A stretch of 46,595 nt of DNA from positions 1 to 46,595 of the forward strand of contig DATBRC010000052.1 in NCBI GenBank assembly GCA_036560485.1, given 5' to 3'. A program made the translations under genes and the position numbers. The stretch is from DATBRC01 sp036560485 (GTDB lineage Bacteria > Pseudomonadota > Gammaproteobacteria > Burkholderiales > Burkholderiaceae_D). Position 1 is the first letter of the stretch. Every line of letters starts with the position of its first letter. The notes under the pieces are model-generated. The model made no database searches, was not told the origin of the DNA, and saw only the letters and a program-made list of their open reading frames with translations. This document shows, in pieces, positions 1 through 7,610 of the stretch.

Positions 1-324
1 AGACGTTGCCGTTGGAGTGCCTGATACCCCAGCTTGAGTCACATATTTATTGTCAGTAAACGAAGCGGCTGAAGGCAAGCCTGTGTAGCTGGATGCGTTG
101 GTAGACACCATTTTACCTTCACTGCACGCTAAGCCAACCGCTGTAAAAATAGGGGAGGCAATGCTCGGACCAGATGATACCTTAGCCTTAACAGTGTAAT
201 CTTGATATGCAGGGATAGCGATTGCCGCCAAAATACCGATAATCGCGACCACGATCATCAATTCGATCAGCGTGAAGCCCTTCTGTATATTTTGCAAATT
301 AAAGCGATGTTGATGCGTACTCAT
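1..324 (-). CDS. pilA: Type IV pilin major subunit (PilA-like), C-terminus cut by window edge
   Basis: This is the first 108 residues of a type IV prepilin; the rest lies beyond position 1. A short basic leader ends in the prepilin peptidase site KG|FTLIELM. The hydrophobic alpha-1 helix follows (IVVAIIGILAAIAIPAYQDY), with the conserved Glu at mature position 5. A Cys at about residue 73 could form a disulfide with one beyond the edge. The ATG at 322-324 has a strong GGAGG Shine-Dalgarno at 331-337. The protein would be inserted in the inner membrane, cleaved and N-methylated by PilD, and polymerised into pili for twitching, adhesion or DNA uptake. A sigma-54 promoter sits about 65 nt upstream, as is usual for PilR-controlled pilA. 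The gene upstream on the same strand is a GT-C glycosyltransferase. The family call is firm; whether this is the main pilin or a second copy cannot be told. Confidence 0.93.
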   Translation of the reverse strand, partial: MSTHQHRFNLQNIQKGFTLIELMIVVAIIGILAAIAIPAYQDYTVKAKVSSGPSIASPIFTAVGLACSEGKMVSTNASSYTGLPSAASFTDNKYVTQAGVSGTPTATS

Positions 325-386
325 GTGAACCTCCTCATTGTTAAGTGACAAAACAATCAATTTTCGATGTGTCTAGATGATTAGAA

Positions 387-401
387 GCAATGTTTATGCC
401 A
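387..401 (-). promoter_or_regulatory. Sigma-54 (-24/-12) promoter of pilA
   Basis: Read on the minus strand the sequence is TGGCAT-AAACA-TTGC. It matches the RpoN consensus TGGCAC-N5-TTGC with the invariant GG (-24) and GC (-12) correctly spaced. The predicted transcription start is near 375, leaving a leader of about 50 nt that includes the GGAGG ribosome site. Sigma-54 control of pilA by the PilS/PilR pair is established in Pseudomonas and related bacteria; no PilR site was identified here. Confidence 0.8.
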
Positions 402-550
402 GTGGTCATATTCTAATTGCTGCTAAACTTTATCATGCAATTTCGATTATTTGTCTAAGGGCGCTTCAACTCCTAGTGTGATGATTTCTAATTTTGCATA
501 GGAAAAGCAGGTGGAAATTACATTTTCGATTGTTACAGCCGACGCAAACT

Positions 551-580
551 GCGCTCGCCTCTCATTTAAGGGGCGAGCGC
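551..580. other. GC-rich hairpin between the GT-C gene and pilA
   Basis: A perfect 9-bp inverted repeat (GCGCTCGCC / GGCGAGCGC) encloses a 12-nt loop in an AT-rich 398-nt gap (325-722). On the minus strand it lies 143 nt after the GT-C stop codon and about 175 nt before the pilA transcription start. It could therefore end the GT-C transcript, but there is no U-run on the minus side. The gap otherwise holds only the sigma-54 promoter and AT-rich sequence that may contain activator sites. Confidence 0.45.
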
Positions 581-722
581 TGAAATGCAAAAAATAAACC
601 TTGGGATACCAAAAGTGTCAGGATGTGCCATTTTTTGTCAGTAAGGTAATTCCATTTTAAAACTGAAGAATGTTGACCTGAATATTTTGCTCACTATTTT
701 GGGCATCCAGACTTTCCATTTT

Positions 723-2171
723 TTAATAGAAAACCGTGTGATCCCAAATAATGGTTTGGATAATGAACAATGCTGCAACGAACAGACAATACAAACCGAG
801 TGGTATAGTTTTTCGCCAATCAATTGATTGTTTCTGTCGTGCCACCGCTTCGCAGTAAGCAATTAGAGCCACGGCACAAACAGGAATGAGCGGAAAACCA
901 TATCGCTCTTCAACATGCAATAAAGTATGTTGCGCCAACATAATAAGCGAGTATGCAAATAATAATACGGGAGTTATGTTACTTATGGAAAACCCGTCAG
1001 ATGAAAAACCGGATAGCCGCCGGGTCGCTTTAAATGGGGTGATGAAAATCAATGCTAGGCCTATCCAAGCGAGTACATCGTAAGCGCGGCTAAGCCATAG
1101 TATCCAAAGCGGGGTCTTTAGGTCCAGGTAGGGTGTAAAGCGGAAGTGGTCAAATAGGCCCATCCATTTCTTAACCACGTAGGCTGGTAAAGCTAAAGGA
1201 CGAGAGAGCAAGCATCCAGTCAGCGATGATTCTTGCAATCCGACTATCGCAGTGAGATGGCAACGGCGGTAATAATTCTTGACCATTGTGTCATCTGGAA
1301 GCGTCGGAATACCTTCGGGATCTTTATTGACCGGAACTTTGCTCCATAAAGTGCGTGTCCCTTTCAATCCGACCTGTGCGCTCAACGTTGACTCAAACGT
1401 ATGTGGATTCTGCAGGCATACAGTGCTAAATTTTCCTGTGCAATTGTGCACGAATGGCATAAGTATTGCCACACATGCAAGTATTGATGCAAAGATCAAA
1501 TTCGTCTTGCGAGATCCGATGAAAAAGGTGATGAGTACTATGATCGCAAAGGCTACTGCGAGCGCAATAATCGAGCCCGGACGAACAAGGATGGAAAATC
1601 CGAAAATCAACCCGGCAGTCACGGAAAATAATAAGGCGCGATATTTTTTGTTTGTCTTGAGTGAGCTATCCAGCAATATAGTTGCGCAAAGAATCAAGTC
1701 GGTGGCGAGTGTGTCGGTGAGCGGAGTTGTTGTAAGCCCTATCATCGCCGGATAACTTGCCAAAAAAACAAACAATAACAGAACGCCATTGTCTGATTTC
1801 ACCAAATTTACCGTACGTGCCCAAGCCGAAAAATACCAAGCTGTAACCAAGTGAATGATCAACATTGTAGTGCAAATAATTTGAATCCATAGTACAAAAT
1901 GTGCTTCTGACATGGCAACATTGATTGAAGTAAACAAGCCTAGAAACTGCCGGATCAGGTATTCAAAGAGAGGAAATCCAACTGTGCGGTCGCCGGCATA
2001 ACCAAGTATGTCTGAAGGGTAGTCACTAAAATGATTTGCGATGAAGATGTATTGAAAAGCATCTCCTCTGGCTCGATCCGTAAGGGGGAAATGGATTCCA
2101 AATGTGAATAGCTTTAACGCAATCATCAATGCAATGCCGACGGCAATTATTTTCTTGAGGCGTAACTGCAT
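723..2171 (-). CDS. Polytopic GT-C type glycosyltransferase (candidate pilin/surface glycan transferase)
   Basis: This 482-residue integral membrane protein has roughly ten hydrophobic segments, starting at residues 8-27. The first periplasmic loop carries TDRARGDAFQYIF (residues 31-43), the acidic loop-1 pattern of polyprenyl-phosphate-sugar-dependent GT-C enzymes. ILGYAGDRTVGFPLF (residues 55-69) follows. I cannot assign a named family member. GT-C enzymes take a sugar from a lipid carrier on the periplasmic face, and the gtrA-gtrB pair 4-5 kb away would supply such a donor. The gene lies immediately upstream of pilA on the same strand, a position also taken by pilin glycosyltransferases such as TfpW in some Pseudomonas. 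That link is inference. A decayed paralogue of this gene is present at 5578-6028. The ATG at 2169-2171 is supported by the paralogue, which begins MQLRRKR against MQLRLKK here. The ribosome site is weak. Confidence 0.75.
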   Translation of the reverse strand: MQLRLKKIIAVGIALMIALKLFTFGIHFPLTDRARGDAFQYIFIANHFSDYPSDILGYAGDRTVGFPLFEYLIRQFLGLFTSINVAMSEAHFVLWIQIICTTMLIIHLVTAWYFSAWARTVNLVKSDNGVLLLFVFLASYPAMIGLTTTPLTDTLATDLILCATILLDSSLKTNKKYRALLFSVTAGLIFGFSILVRPGSIIALAVAFAIIVLITFFIGSRKTNLIFASILACVAILMPFVHNCTGKFSTVCLQNPHTFESTLSAQVGLKGTRTLWSKVPVNKDPEGIPTLPDDTMVKNYYRRCHLTAIVGLQESSLTGCLLSRPLALPAYVVKKWMGLFDHFRFTPYLDLKTPLWILWLSRAYDVLAWIGLALIFITPFKATRRLSGFSSDGFSISNITPVLLFAYSLIMLAQHTLLHVEERYGFPLIPVCAVALIAYCEAVARQKQSIDWRKTIPLGLYCLFVAALFIIQTIIWDHTVFY

Positions 2172-2312
2172 ATTGGTGGTTCTTTCTCAAAGAGAGTATT
2201 TCTGAGGGTAGAAATACCACCCTAAATAAAGCTGCGTGTTAAATAAGCAGCTAAATCAAAAACTTGCATAGCACTGTGTTCTTCTCTTCATTCGGCAAAA
2301 AAATAGCTAATA

Positions 2313-2326
2313 TTGATTATAATCAA
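2313..2326. promoter_or_regulatory. Perfect 14-bp AT-rich palindrome in a divergent intergenic region
   Basis: TTGATTATAATCAA is a perfect palindrome. It lies in the 383-nt gap (2172-2554) between the divergent GT-C gene and the small unknown gene, a natural place for an operator serving either direction. No recognised regulator consensus is matched with confidence. A weaker inverted repeat (GTATTTC/GAAATAC, 2197-2217) lies in the GT-C leader. Confidence 0.4.
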
Positions 2327-2347
2327 AATCGAGAGACATAATTAAGT

Positions 2348-2374
2348 ACACGGTTGCCCGTGTTTCTTTTTCTC
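2348..2374 (+). terminator. Small terminator-like hairpin upstream of the 2555 gene
   Basis: A 6-bp stem ACACGG/CCGTGT with a TTGC loop is followed by a T-rich tail (TTCTTTTTCTC). On the plus strand it has the form of a weak intrinsic terminator. Because it lies some 180 nt before the next plus-strand gene, it could act as a leader attenuator or stop read-through. The stem is short and the assignment tentative. Confidence 0.35.
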
Positions 2375-2554
2375 TACACGACAAACCATAATTAGTATTT
2401 GATGGAAAATGATACCGTCCACTTATAAATTTTGGTCCTAATGTTGCGCATTGCTATGAATATGCGACCACTGATCAAGGCGAATCTTGAAGAATTCTCT
2501 GTAAGTATTAGGCGGAATCAAATAATTTTGGCGCTATATCATTTTGGAGGAAGT

Positions 2555-2878
2555 ATGTTTAGTTGGTTTGACGCAAGCGAGGCTCAGAAATTTGGAATTG
2601 ACCTTGCCGAATTTTTTATGGAAAGAATACCGCCTGAACCAACCACACGGAAGGAAAAATCATTGGGAAAGAAAAAAGAGATTCTGGAAAAAATTTTCAT
2701 GAAGTTAAAAATGTATACAACTAAGAATAAATTGAATTTTTATCAGAAAGCAAAATTGTTCAATGCTTTTAAGTGGAAGTTGCTGGATGCGAAATACGAT
2801 CCGATTTTCGTAGACGATCTAACAAAAACATTGACGCGTCAGTTTTTAATTCAAGATCAAAACAAAATTACGCGATAA
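2555..2878 (+). CDS. Small hypothetical protein, AT-rich, upstream of the GT41 gene
   Basis: This 107-residue soluble protein begins MFSWFDASEAQKFGIDLAEF. The ATG at 2555 is chosen over upstream in-frame starts (2432 onwards) because a strong GGAGG site lies at 2546-2550 with correct spacing. The N-terminus is amphipathic. The middle is very Lys-rich (residues 35-65) and the C-terminal part is predicted helical. There is no signal peptide, membrane segment or catalytic motif. I do not recognise a family. The gene is co-directional with the GT41 gene 130 nt downstream and could be an accessory factor, but nothing in the sequence proves it. Base composition is markedly AT-richer than the core genes to the right. 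Confidence 0.65.
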   Translation: MFSWFDASEAQKFGIDLAEFFMERIPPEPTTRKEKSLGKKKEILEKIFMKLKMYTTKNKLNFYQKAKLFNAFKWKLLDAKYDPIFVDDLTKTLTRQFLIQDQNKITR

Positions 2879-3008
2879 ACGCAAAAAAATGGCGCGTTTC
2901 ATTTTTAATCACCAATGTCTGTGGCATCAAATCAATGAATAAAGCATTATTGGCTCGCTGCTATTTTTTAGCGGACAAATTGCAGATATCTGAAAGATTG
3001 GAAAAGAG

Positions 3009-5297
3009 ATGCTGAATTGGCTGAAAAAACTCAGTGCGCCCAAGGTGACGAAAGAATTGCGCAAGGAAGAACCCGTAAAAGAAGAGTCCTTCAATACCGC
3101 ACAAATACGGCAATGGATTAGTGAGGGTTTTACTTTATTTCAGGCGGGTGATGCGAATCGCGCTAAGAGCTTGTTCCAGAAAGCATTAAAAGAGCAGCCC
3201 GATAATGAAGATGCATTGTATTTATTGGGGCTTATTGCAAGTGGAGAAGGGAAAAATGAAGTAGCAGTTGATTTTGTCATGCGTGCTATTGCAATTGACT
3301 CATCCAATGCGAGTTTTCATTGGACGCTCGGTAATATTTTGAATGCGCTTGGGAAAACTGATGTGGCATTGATTAACCTGCGTAAATCGGTCGCACTGGA
3401 TCCGGAATGTGCGCAATCAAGAAATGATTTGGGTATCTCCCTGTATCGCTCCGGAAAAAATGAAGAGGCAGTTCAACATTTACGTTACGCGCTTCGTTTG
3501 GAGCCATCCAACGCTCCTGGTCATTGCAATCTTGGTGTGATATTGCAATCCATGAATCTTGTTGACGATGCGGTAATTAGCTATAAGATTGCATTGTCGT
3601 TGAACCCGGCTTACTCGGATGCGGAAAATAATTTGGGATCATTGCATTATGCGCAAGGTAGATTAACTGATGCTGTTGGCTGTTTTCGTAGAGTCGTCGA
3701 GAAAAATCCGTGGCATGCACAAGCCTGGTGTAATCTTGGTTGTGTGCTACAAGTCCTTGGACAGTTAGATGAAGCAGAGCAGTGTCTGCTACGTGCAATC
3801 GGTCTGCATTCGAAAGATTTTAATTCGCAAAGCAATCTTGCGCTCGTCCAACGGGCAAAGGGCAAATTAGAAGAATCAAAGAAAAATAGTTTGCTTGCAT
3901 TGTCGATTCGGGAAAGCATCGGCGAGCGTATACGTATAGCGACATTATTGCCAGTAGTTGCACATTCTTCCGAGGAAATAACGGTATGGCGTAATCATTT
4001 TGACCGTGAAATCACTCGCTTGTTAGGGGAGGGTGGCGCCCTACCGGATCCGTTACGCGATGTAGGTGCTTGTAATTTCAATCTGGCCTACCATTCCGAA
4101 TGCGACCGCGATTTGCAGGAAAAAGCTGCGAGGCTATATTCGGCGGTCTGTCCTTCCTTGCTTTATACGGCCCCTCATTGTTTGCCCCAAGTTCGCACAA
4201 ACACGCGGCGCATCAAGATAGGATTTATCTCGAAATTTATGTATAACCATAGTATAGGCAGAACTACTCGAGGATTACTTGCAAATCTTGACCGTGACCG
4301 CTTCAATGTTACTGCCCTATTTGTACCACCTTTGGTTGACGATTTTATTTCGAATTTCATCCGCGATAGTGCCGACAATTATTCGGTATTACCTAATAAT
4401 CTTGAGGAGGCACGCAAGAAAATTGCTGAAATGGAGTTGGATATATTGTTTTACCAGGATATTGGTATGGATGCCTATACCTACTTTCTTGCTTACTCCA
4501 GGTTGGCGCCAGTACAGTGTGTATCGTTTGGTCATCCTGATACCACAGGCATACCGAACATGGATTACTGGATATCCAGTGAGAATTTTGAGCCGGAAGG
4601 GGCAGAAGCTCAATATAGCGAGAAACTTTTTATATTGCGTAATATTGGGTCGCTCGCCTATTACTACCGACCAACCTTGGAACATCCGGTAAAAAAGCGA
4701 AGCGATTTTGGTCTTTCAGATCAAAAACATATCTATATTTGTCCCCAGTCTCTGTTTAAGCTTCATCCAGATTTCGATGTCATGCTTGCGGGGATATTGC
4801 GTGGCGATGTTATGGGTGAGGTTGTACTTGTCGAGGCACGTAATGCATCATGGGGCGAAATCCTGCGCGAACGTTTCAAGAAATCGATTCCGGATGTTGC
4901 ATCTCGAATTCGTTTTATACCAGCCATGAGTCCAAGCGATTTCCTGGCACTGGTTGCTGATTCTGATGTAATGCTCGATACTATTTATTTTAATGGTATG
5001 AACACAAGTTTGGAGGCACTTGCAATGGGTATTCCAGTGGTAACCATGCCTACGTCTTTGCAGCGAGGGCGTCATGCGTATGGTATGTATAAGCACATAG
5101 GGATAAATGAGTGTATTGCGGTCACTCCGGAACAATACGTCAATATTTCATTGAGGCTCGGCACCGACAAGAATTTTCATGACTTGGTCAAACAGAAAAT
5201 ACTCGGTTCCTGTGCATCGCTTTATGAGGATATGAATGTCGTGCACGAATTTGAACGGTTTTTCATTACAGCACTTGAGTCGGCTGCTGGCCGCTAA
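3009..5297 (+). CDS. TPR-repeat O-GlcNAc-transferase-like (GT41) glycosyltransferase
   Basis: This 762-residue cytoplasmic protein has a short basic N-terminus and about eight tandem tetratricopeptide repeats (roughly residues 33-300). A GT41 SPINDLY/OGT-like catalytic domain (about 400-755) follows. Family landmarks include GFISKFMYNHSIGR at the start of the catalytic part, GHPDTTG with His509, a Lys in SLFKLHP (Lys584) matching the nucleotide-contacting Lys of OGT, and FNGMNTSLEALAMGIPVVTMP from Phe661, which corresponds to the UDP-binding helix. The TPR superhelix of such enzymes holds the protein acceptor, so it probably adds a sugar from a nucleotide sugar to Ser/Thr of a protein. Bacterial relatives modify flagellins, adhesins or other surface proteins; the acceptor and donor here are unknown. 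The ATG at 3009 follows GGAAAAGAG. It follows the small gene at 2555 and precedes a relic region. Confidence 0.88.
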   Translation: MLNWLKKLSAPKVTKELRKEEPVKEESFNTAQIRQWISEGFTLFQAGDANRAKSLFQKALKEQPDNEDALYLLGLIASGEGKNEVAVDFVMRAIAIDSSNASFHWTLGNILNALGKTDVALINLRKSVALDPECAQSRNDLGISLYRSGKNEEAVQHLRYALRLEPSNAPGHCNLGVILQSMNLVDDAVISYKIALSLNPAYSDAENNLGSLHYAQGRLTDAVGCFRRVVEKNPWHAQAWCNLGCVLQVLGQLDEAEQCLLRAIGLHSKDFNSQSNLALVQRAKGKLEESKKNSLLALSIRESIGERIRIATLLPVVAHSSEEITVWRNHFDREITRLLGEGGALPDPLRDVGACNFNLAYHSECDRDLQEKAARLYSAVCPSLLYTAPHCLPQVRTNTRRIKIGFISKFMYNHSIGRTTRGLLANLDRDRFNVTALFVPPLVDDFISNFIRDSADNYSVLPNNLEEARKKIAEMELDILFYQDIGMDAYTYFLAYSRLAPVQCVSFGHPDTTGIPNMDYWISSENFEPEGAEAQYSEKLFILRNIGSLAYYYRPTLEHPVKKRSDFGLSDQKHIYICPQSLFKLHPDFDVMLAGILRGDVMGEVVLVEARNASWGEILRERFKKSIPDVASRIRFIPAMSPSDFLALVADSDVMLDTIYFNGMNTSLEALAMGIPVVTMPTSLQRGRHAYGMYKHIGINECIAVTPEQYVNISLRLGTDKNFHDLVKQKILGSCASLYEDMNVVHEFERFFITALESAAGR

Positions 5298-5440
5298 GAG
5301 ATAACTTAATTGCTCATCATTAATTAATCCTTTGCAATAATAAAGCAAACATCACATTCATGATTTTCTGTATATCAATCTTGGGGGATGTCATGTGTGC
5401 TGCCAGCGGCATGAGGAACTCCGTACATGCCTATTCTGCA

Positions 5441-5577
5441 GTACAAGTGTACTTGACTGTGCCGTATCAACACTGAAATCCACAGCAACAAGTGTAATCA
5501 TAAGAGGGTGGCGTAGTGAGAAATCAAATCGCTGGTGCGTTTCGCGCCATGATGGCGGCAATGTGAGCGATGCCTAT
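5441..5577 (-). pseudogene. Decayed moaC fragment
   Basis: This stretch aligns with 7745-7881 inside the intact moaC, with long shared runs such as CTGAAATCCAC and AATCAAATCGCTGGTGCG. By eye about three quarters of positions match. It corresponds to roughly MoaC residues 64-109 in the same orientation. Single-base length differences (one extra base near 5520 and one missing near 5547) break the frame, and neither start nor end of the gene is present. It is therefore a dead partial duplicate, about 2.3 kb from the functional gene. It abuts the decayed GT-C fragment directly. Confidence 0.85.
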
Positions 5578-6028
5578 CAGATGGACGATGAATGTCGCAA
5601 TACAAATAGCATTGACACAAGCCTACCAAAGATCCATTGCCGTATCTTTATTGATCGATGTGAACATTGCGAGTGGTTAGCGGGCTGCGTAAGCGAGAAA
5701 AAGGGAAAGCCTATTGCTCGATCGTCGGCATAATTTAATATGGACCATGGGCTCCTAAATGATTCGCAAGATGCATGTAATGAAAACATCACCTAGAATG
5801 CGGTCTTCAAATGGGTAGTAGACAGTCTTTTTCCGCCTGACTGCATTGCTCGTCGTCGCCATAGCTTCCTATGATTCCTTTCCGCGCCTTGTCATACGAA
5901 ACAATCTTGTAATTTCTATTCCGCCAAATTAACTGGACGGTCTAGTAGTTCGGTCCAATTGCAAATAACTTGGGAGCAATGACTAACGTGATGCCAACTA
6001 CAAGTATTCTTTTGCGGCGTAATTGCAT
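5578..6028 (-). pseudogene. Decayed N-terminal fragment of a second GT-C glycosyltransferase gene
   Basis: Read on the minus strand from the ATG at 6028, the sequence gives MQLRRKRILVVGITLVIAP and then reaches a TAG stop at 5942-5944. The intact gene at 723-2171 begins MQLRLKKIIAVGIALMIAL. After about 120 nt of non-matching sequence the homology resumes: PFEDRILGDVF (about 5814-5782) against PLTDRARGDAF, and ILNYADDRAIGFPFF against ILGYAGDRTVGFPLF. A weaker match continues to about 5578, where it meets the moaC fragment. In-frame stops, an insertion and frame changes make it a pseudogene. Together with gtrA and gtrB, which it faces divergently, it suggests that a complete three-gene gtr-type locus once stood here. 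Confidence 0.85.
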
Positions 6029-6165
6029 ATTATGCTGATTGCTCCTTTAGTAAATTGCTACAGTACAGAAATCTTGATTCTGTTCACTAGGGCGCACTTA
6101 TTTTGGATAGGACATCAAATTAAACCGCTTGCGGTCGATTTAGAAACATTAATTTCTTTCATTCC

Positions 6166-6540
6166 ATGTTGCAATTGATGCATATGCGCTTTGCGCGATT
6201 CTTGGCTGTTGGCCTACTCAATGCTTTTTTTGGCTATGGGTGCTTTGCTATTTTTTTATTTATAGGTTTGCATTATGTTGTTGCACTATTTCTGGCAACA
6301 TGCATAGGAATTTTATTTAATTTTAAAACGACAGGTTACTGGGTATTTGAGTCGAAAGATAACCGTCGGGTACTGCATTTTATTAGTGTCTATATCGTTA
6401 CCTATGGTGTCAATGTCGCGTGCTTGAAAATTTTGTCACTATTGGGCATCGCCCCATATTTTGGCGGTGCACTATTGATTTTGCCCATGGCAGCATTAGC
6501 ATATCTTCTCAATAAATGGTTTGTGTTCAAAAATGACTAA
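6166..6540 (+). CDS. gtrA: GtrA-family membrane protein (putative lipid-linked sugar flippase)
   Basis: This 124-residue protein has four hydrophobic helices (about residues 11-30, 34-52, 68-87 and 95-116), the GtrA fold. It has the family's FNFKTTGYWVF near the middle and ends NKWFVF. GtrA proteins are thought to flip undecaprenyl-phosphate-glucose or similar carriers from the cytoplasmic to the periplasmic face. The stop overlaps the start of gtrB by 8 nt, so the two are translationally coupled. The ATG at 6166 is used, but ATGs at 6178 and 6184 are also possible and no start has a clear ribosome site. About 140 nt upstream lies the decayed GT-C gene in the opposite direction. Confidence 0.85.
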   Translation: MLQLMHMRFARFLAVGLLNAFFGYGCFAIFLFIGLHYVVALFLATCIGILFNFKTTGYWVFESKDNRRVLHFISVYIVTYGVNVACLKILSLLGIAPYFGGALLILPMAALAYLLNKWFVFKND

Positions 6541-7516
6541 ATTGCTAAGTATCGTTACACCTTGCTATAACGAAGAGAGTAATGTCGAAGAATTGCACAC
6601 GCGTATTGCGAGCGTCATGGCGACACTACCTTATGAGTATGAGCATATTTATATCGACAATCATTCGACGGACGGTACGGTAGCTAAATTACGTACCCTT
6701 GCTAAGGCTGATTGCAGAGTGAAGTTAATTCTTAATGCGCGGAATTTCGGCCATATCCGTTCTCCCTTTTACGGCATTTTGCAAGCGCGCGGCGATGCGT
6801 GCATATTAATTGCTTCGGATTTGCAGGATCCACCGGAAATGATTGTGGAATTTATTAAACGATGGGAGGAAGGTTACAAAACAGTTCTTTCAACTAAACC
6901 GGAAAGTGAAGAATCACCAAGCTTATTTTTTTTGCGTAAATTGTATTATCGATTTATATCAAGAATTTCAGATGTGCCGCTCATAAGAAACGCCACTGGC
7001 GCTGGATTGTTTGATAAAGCAGTGATTGATATTTTGCGAAAGATTGATGACCCATATCCTTATTTTAGAGGATTAGTTTGTGAAATCGGTTTCCCTATAG
7101 CGTTGGTTCCCTTTAAACAGCCTAATCGCAAGCGCGGTATCACAAAAAATAATTTTTATACTCTATATGATCTCGCCATGTTGGGGATTACGAACCATTC
7201 AAAGGTGCCGTTGAGATTGATTACTATGGGTGGTTTTGTGATCGCGATCTTAAGTATATTTGTCGCCTTCTTGTTTTTTATCTCAAAGCTACTATTCTGG
7301 AATGCTTTCCAACTTGGGATAGCCCCGATTTTGATTGGTATATTCTTTTTTGGGGGAGTGCAAATGTTGTTCATCGGTTTACTGGGGGAGTACATCGGAG
7401 CAATTTATACGAATGTCAGAAAGCTCCCATTGGTTATTGAGTTGGAGAGAGTTAATTTTGACGAAGCTAAATTTGAGAAAAATACCACTTTAAAGCCACG
7501 TAACGATAGTCAATAA
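6533..7516 (+). CDS. gtrB: GtrB-like family 2 glycosyltransferase (polyprenyl-phosphate glycosyltransferase)
   Basis: This 327-residue protein has a cytoplasmic GT2 domain (residues 1-220) and two C-terminal membrane helices (about 229-255 and 263-290). Motifs include the N-terminal SIVTPCYNEESNVEEL, DNHSTDGT, the donor-binding ASDLQDPPEM, and KRGITKNNFYTLYD before the membrane part, all typical of GtrB/DPM1-type enzymes. It would transfer a sugar from a nucleotide sugar to undecaprenyl phosphate, for flipping by GtrA and use by a GT-C enzyme. I chose the ATG at 6533 rather than a TTG at 6521: it overlaps the gtrA end by 8 nt and gives the normal family N-terminus MTKLLSIVTP. The sugar cannot be read from the sequence. 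Confidence 0.88.
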   Translation: MTKLLSIVTPCYNEESNVEELHTRIASVMATLPYEYEHIYIDNHSTDGTVAKLRTLAKADCRVKLILNARNFGHIRSPFYGILQARGDACILIASDLQDPPEMIVEFIKRWEEGYKTVLSTKPESEESPSLFFLRKLYYRFISRISDVPLIRNATGAGLFDKAVIDILRKIDDPYPYFRGLVCEIGFPIALVPFKQPNRKRGITKNNFYTLYDLAMLGITNHSKVPLRLITMGGFVIAILSIFVAFLFFISKLLFWNAFQLGIAPILIGIFFFGGVQMLFIGLLGEYIGAIYTNVRKLPLVIELERVNFDEAKFEKNTTLKPRNDSQ

Positions 7517-7555
7517 TCTAATACAACAAAATAGTTGGGATTATGTTTACTTCTC

Positions 7556-7610
7556 AGGCAAGTAGTGTCGGTTAGTCCTCTAACCATCTAACTTGCCTCC
7601 ACTTTTCTTC
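7556..7610 (+). terminator. Hairpin between convergent gtrB and moaC
   Basis: An outer stem AGGCAAGT/ACTTGCCT (7556-7563 with 7591-7598) encloses an inner stem GGTTAG/CTAACC (7570-7575 with 7580-7585). On the plus strand it is followed by CCACTTTTCTTC. It overlaps the moaC stop codon and probably ends gtrB transcription; a role for moaC is possible but there is no U-run on that side. Confidence 0.5.

Noticed and set aside
2432..2554. N-terminal extension of the small gene at 2555
   Set aside because: The extension has no ribosome site, while GGAGG precedes the ATG at 2555.
5395..5733. Open frame of 112 codons on the plus strand
   Set aside because: It lies antisense over the decayed moaC and GT-C fragments and has no ribosome site or family resemblance.
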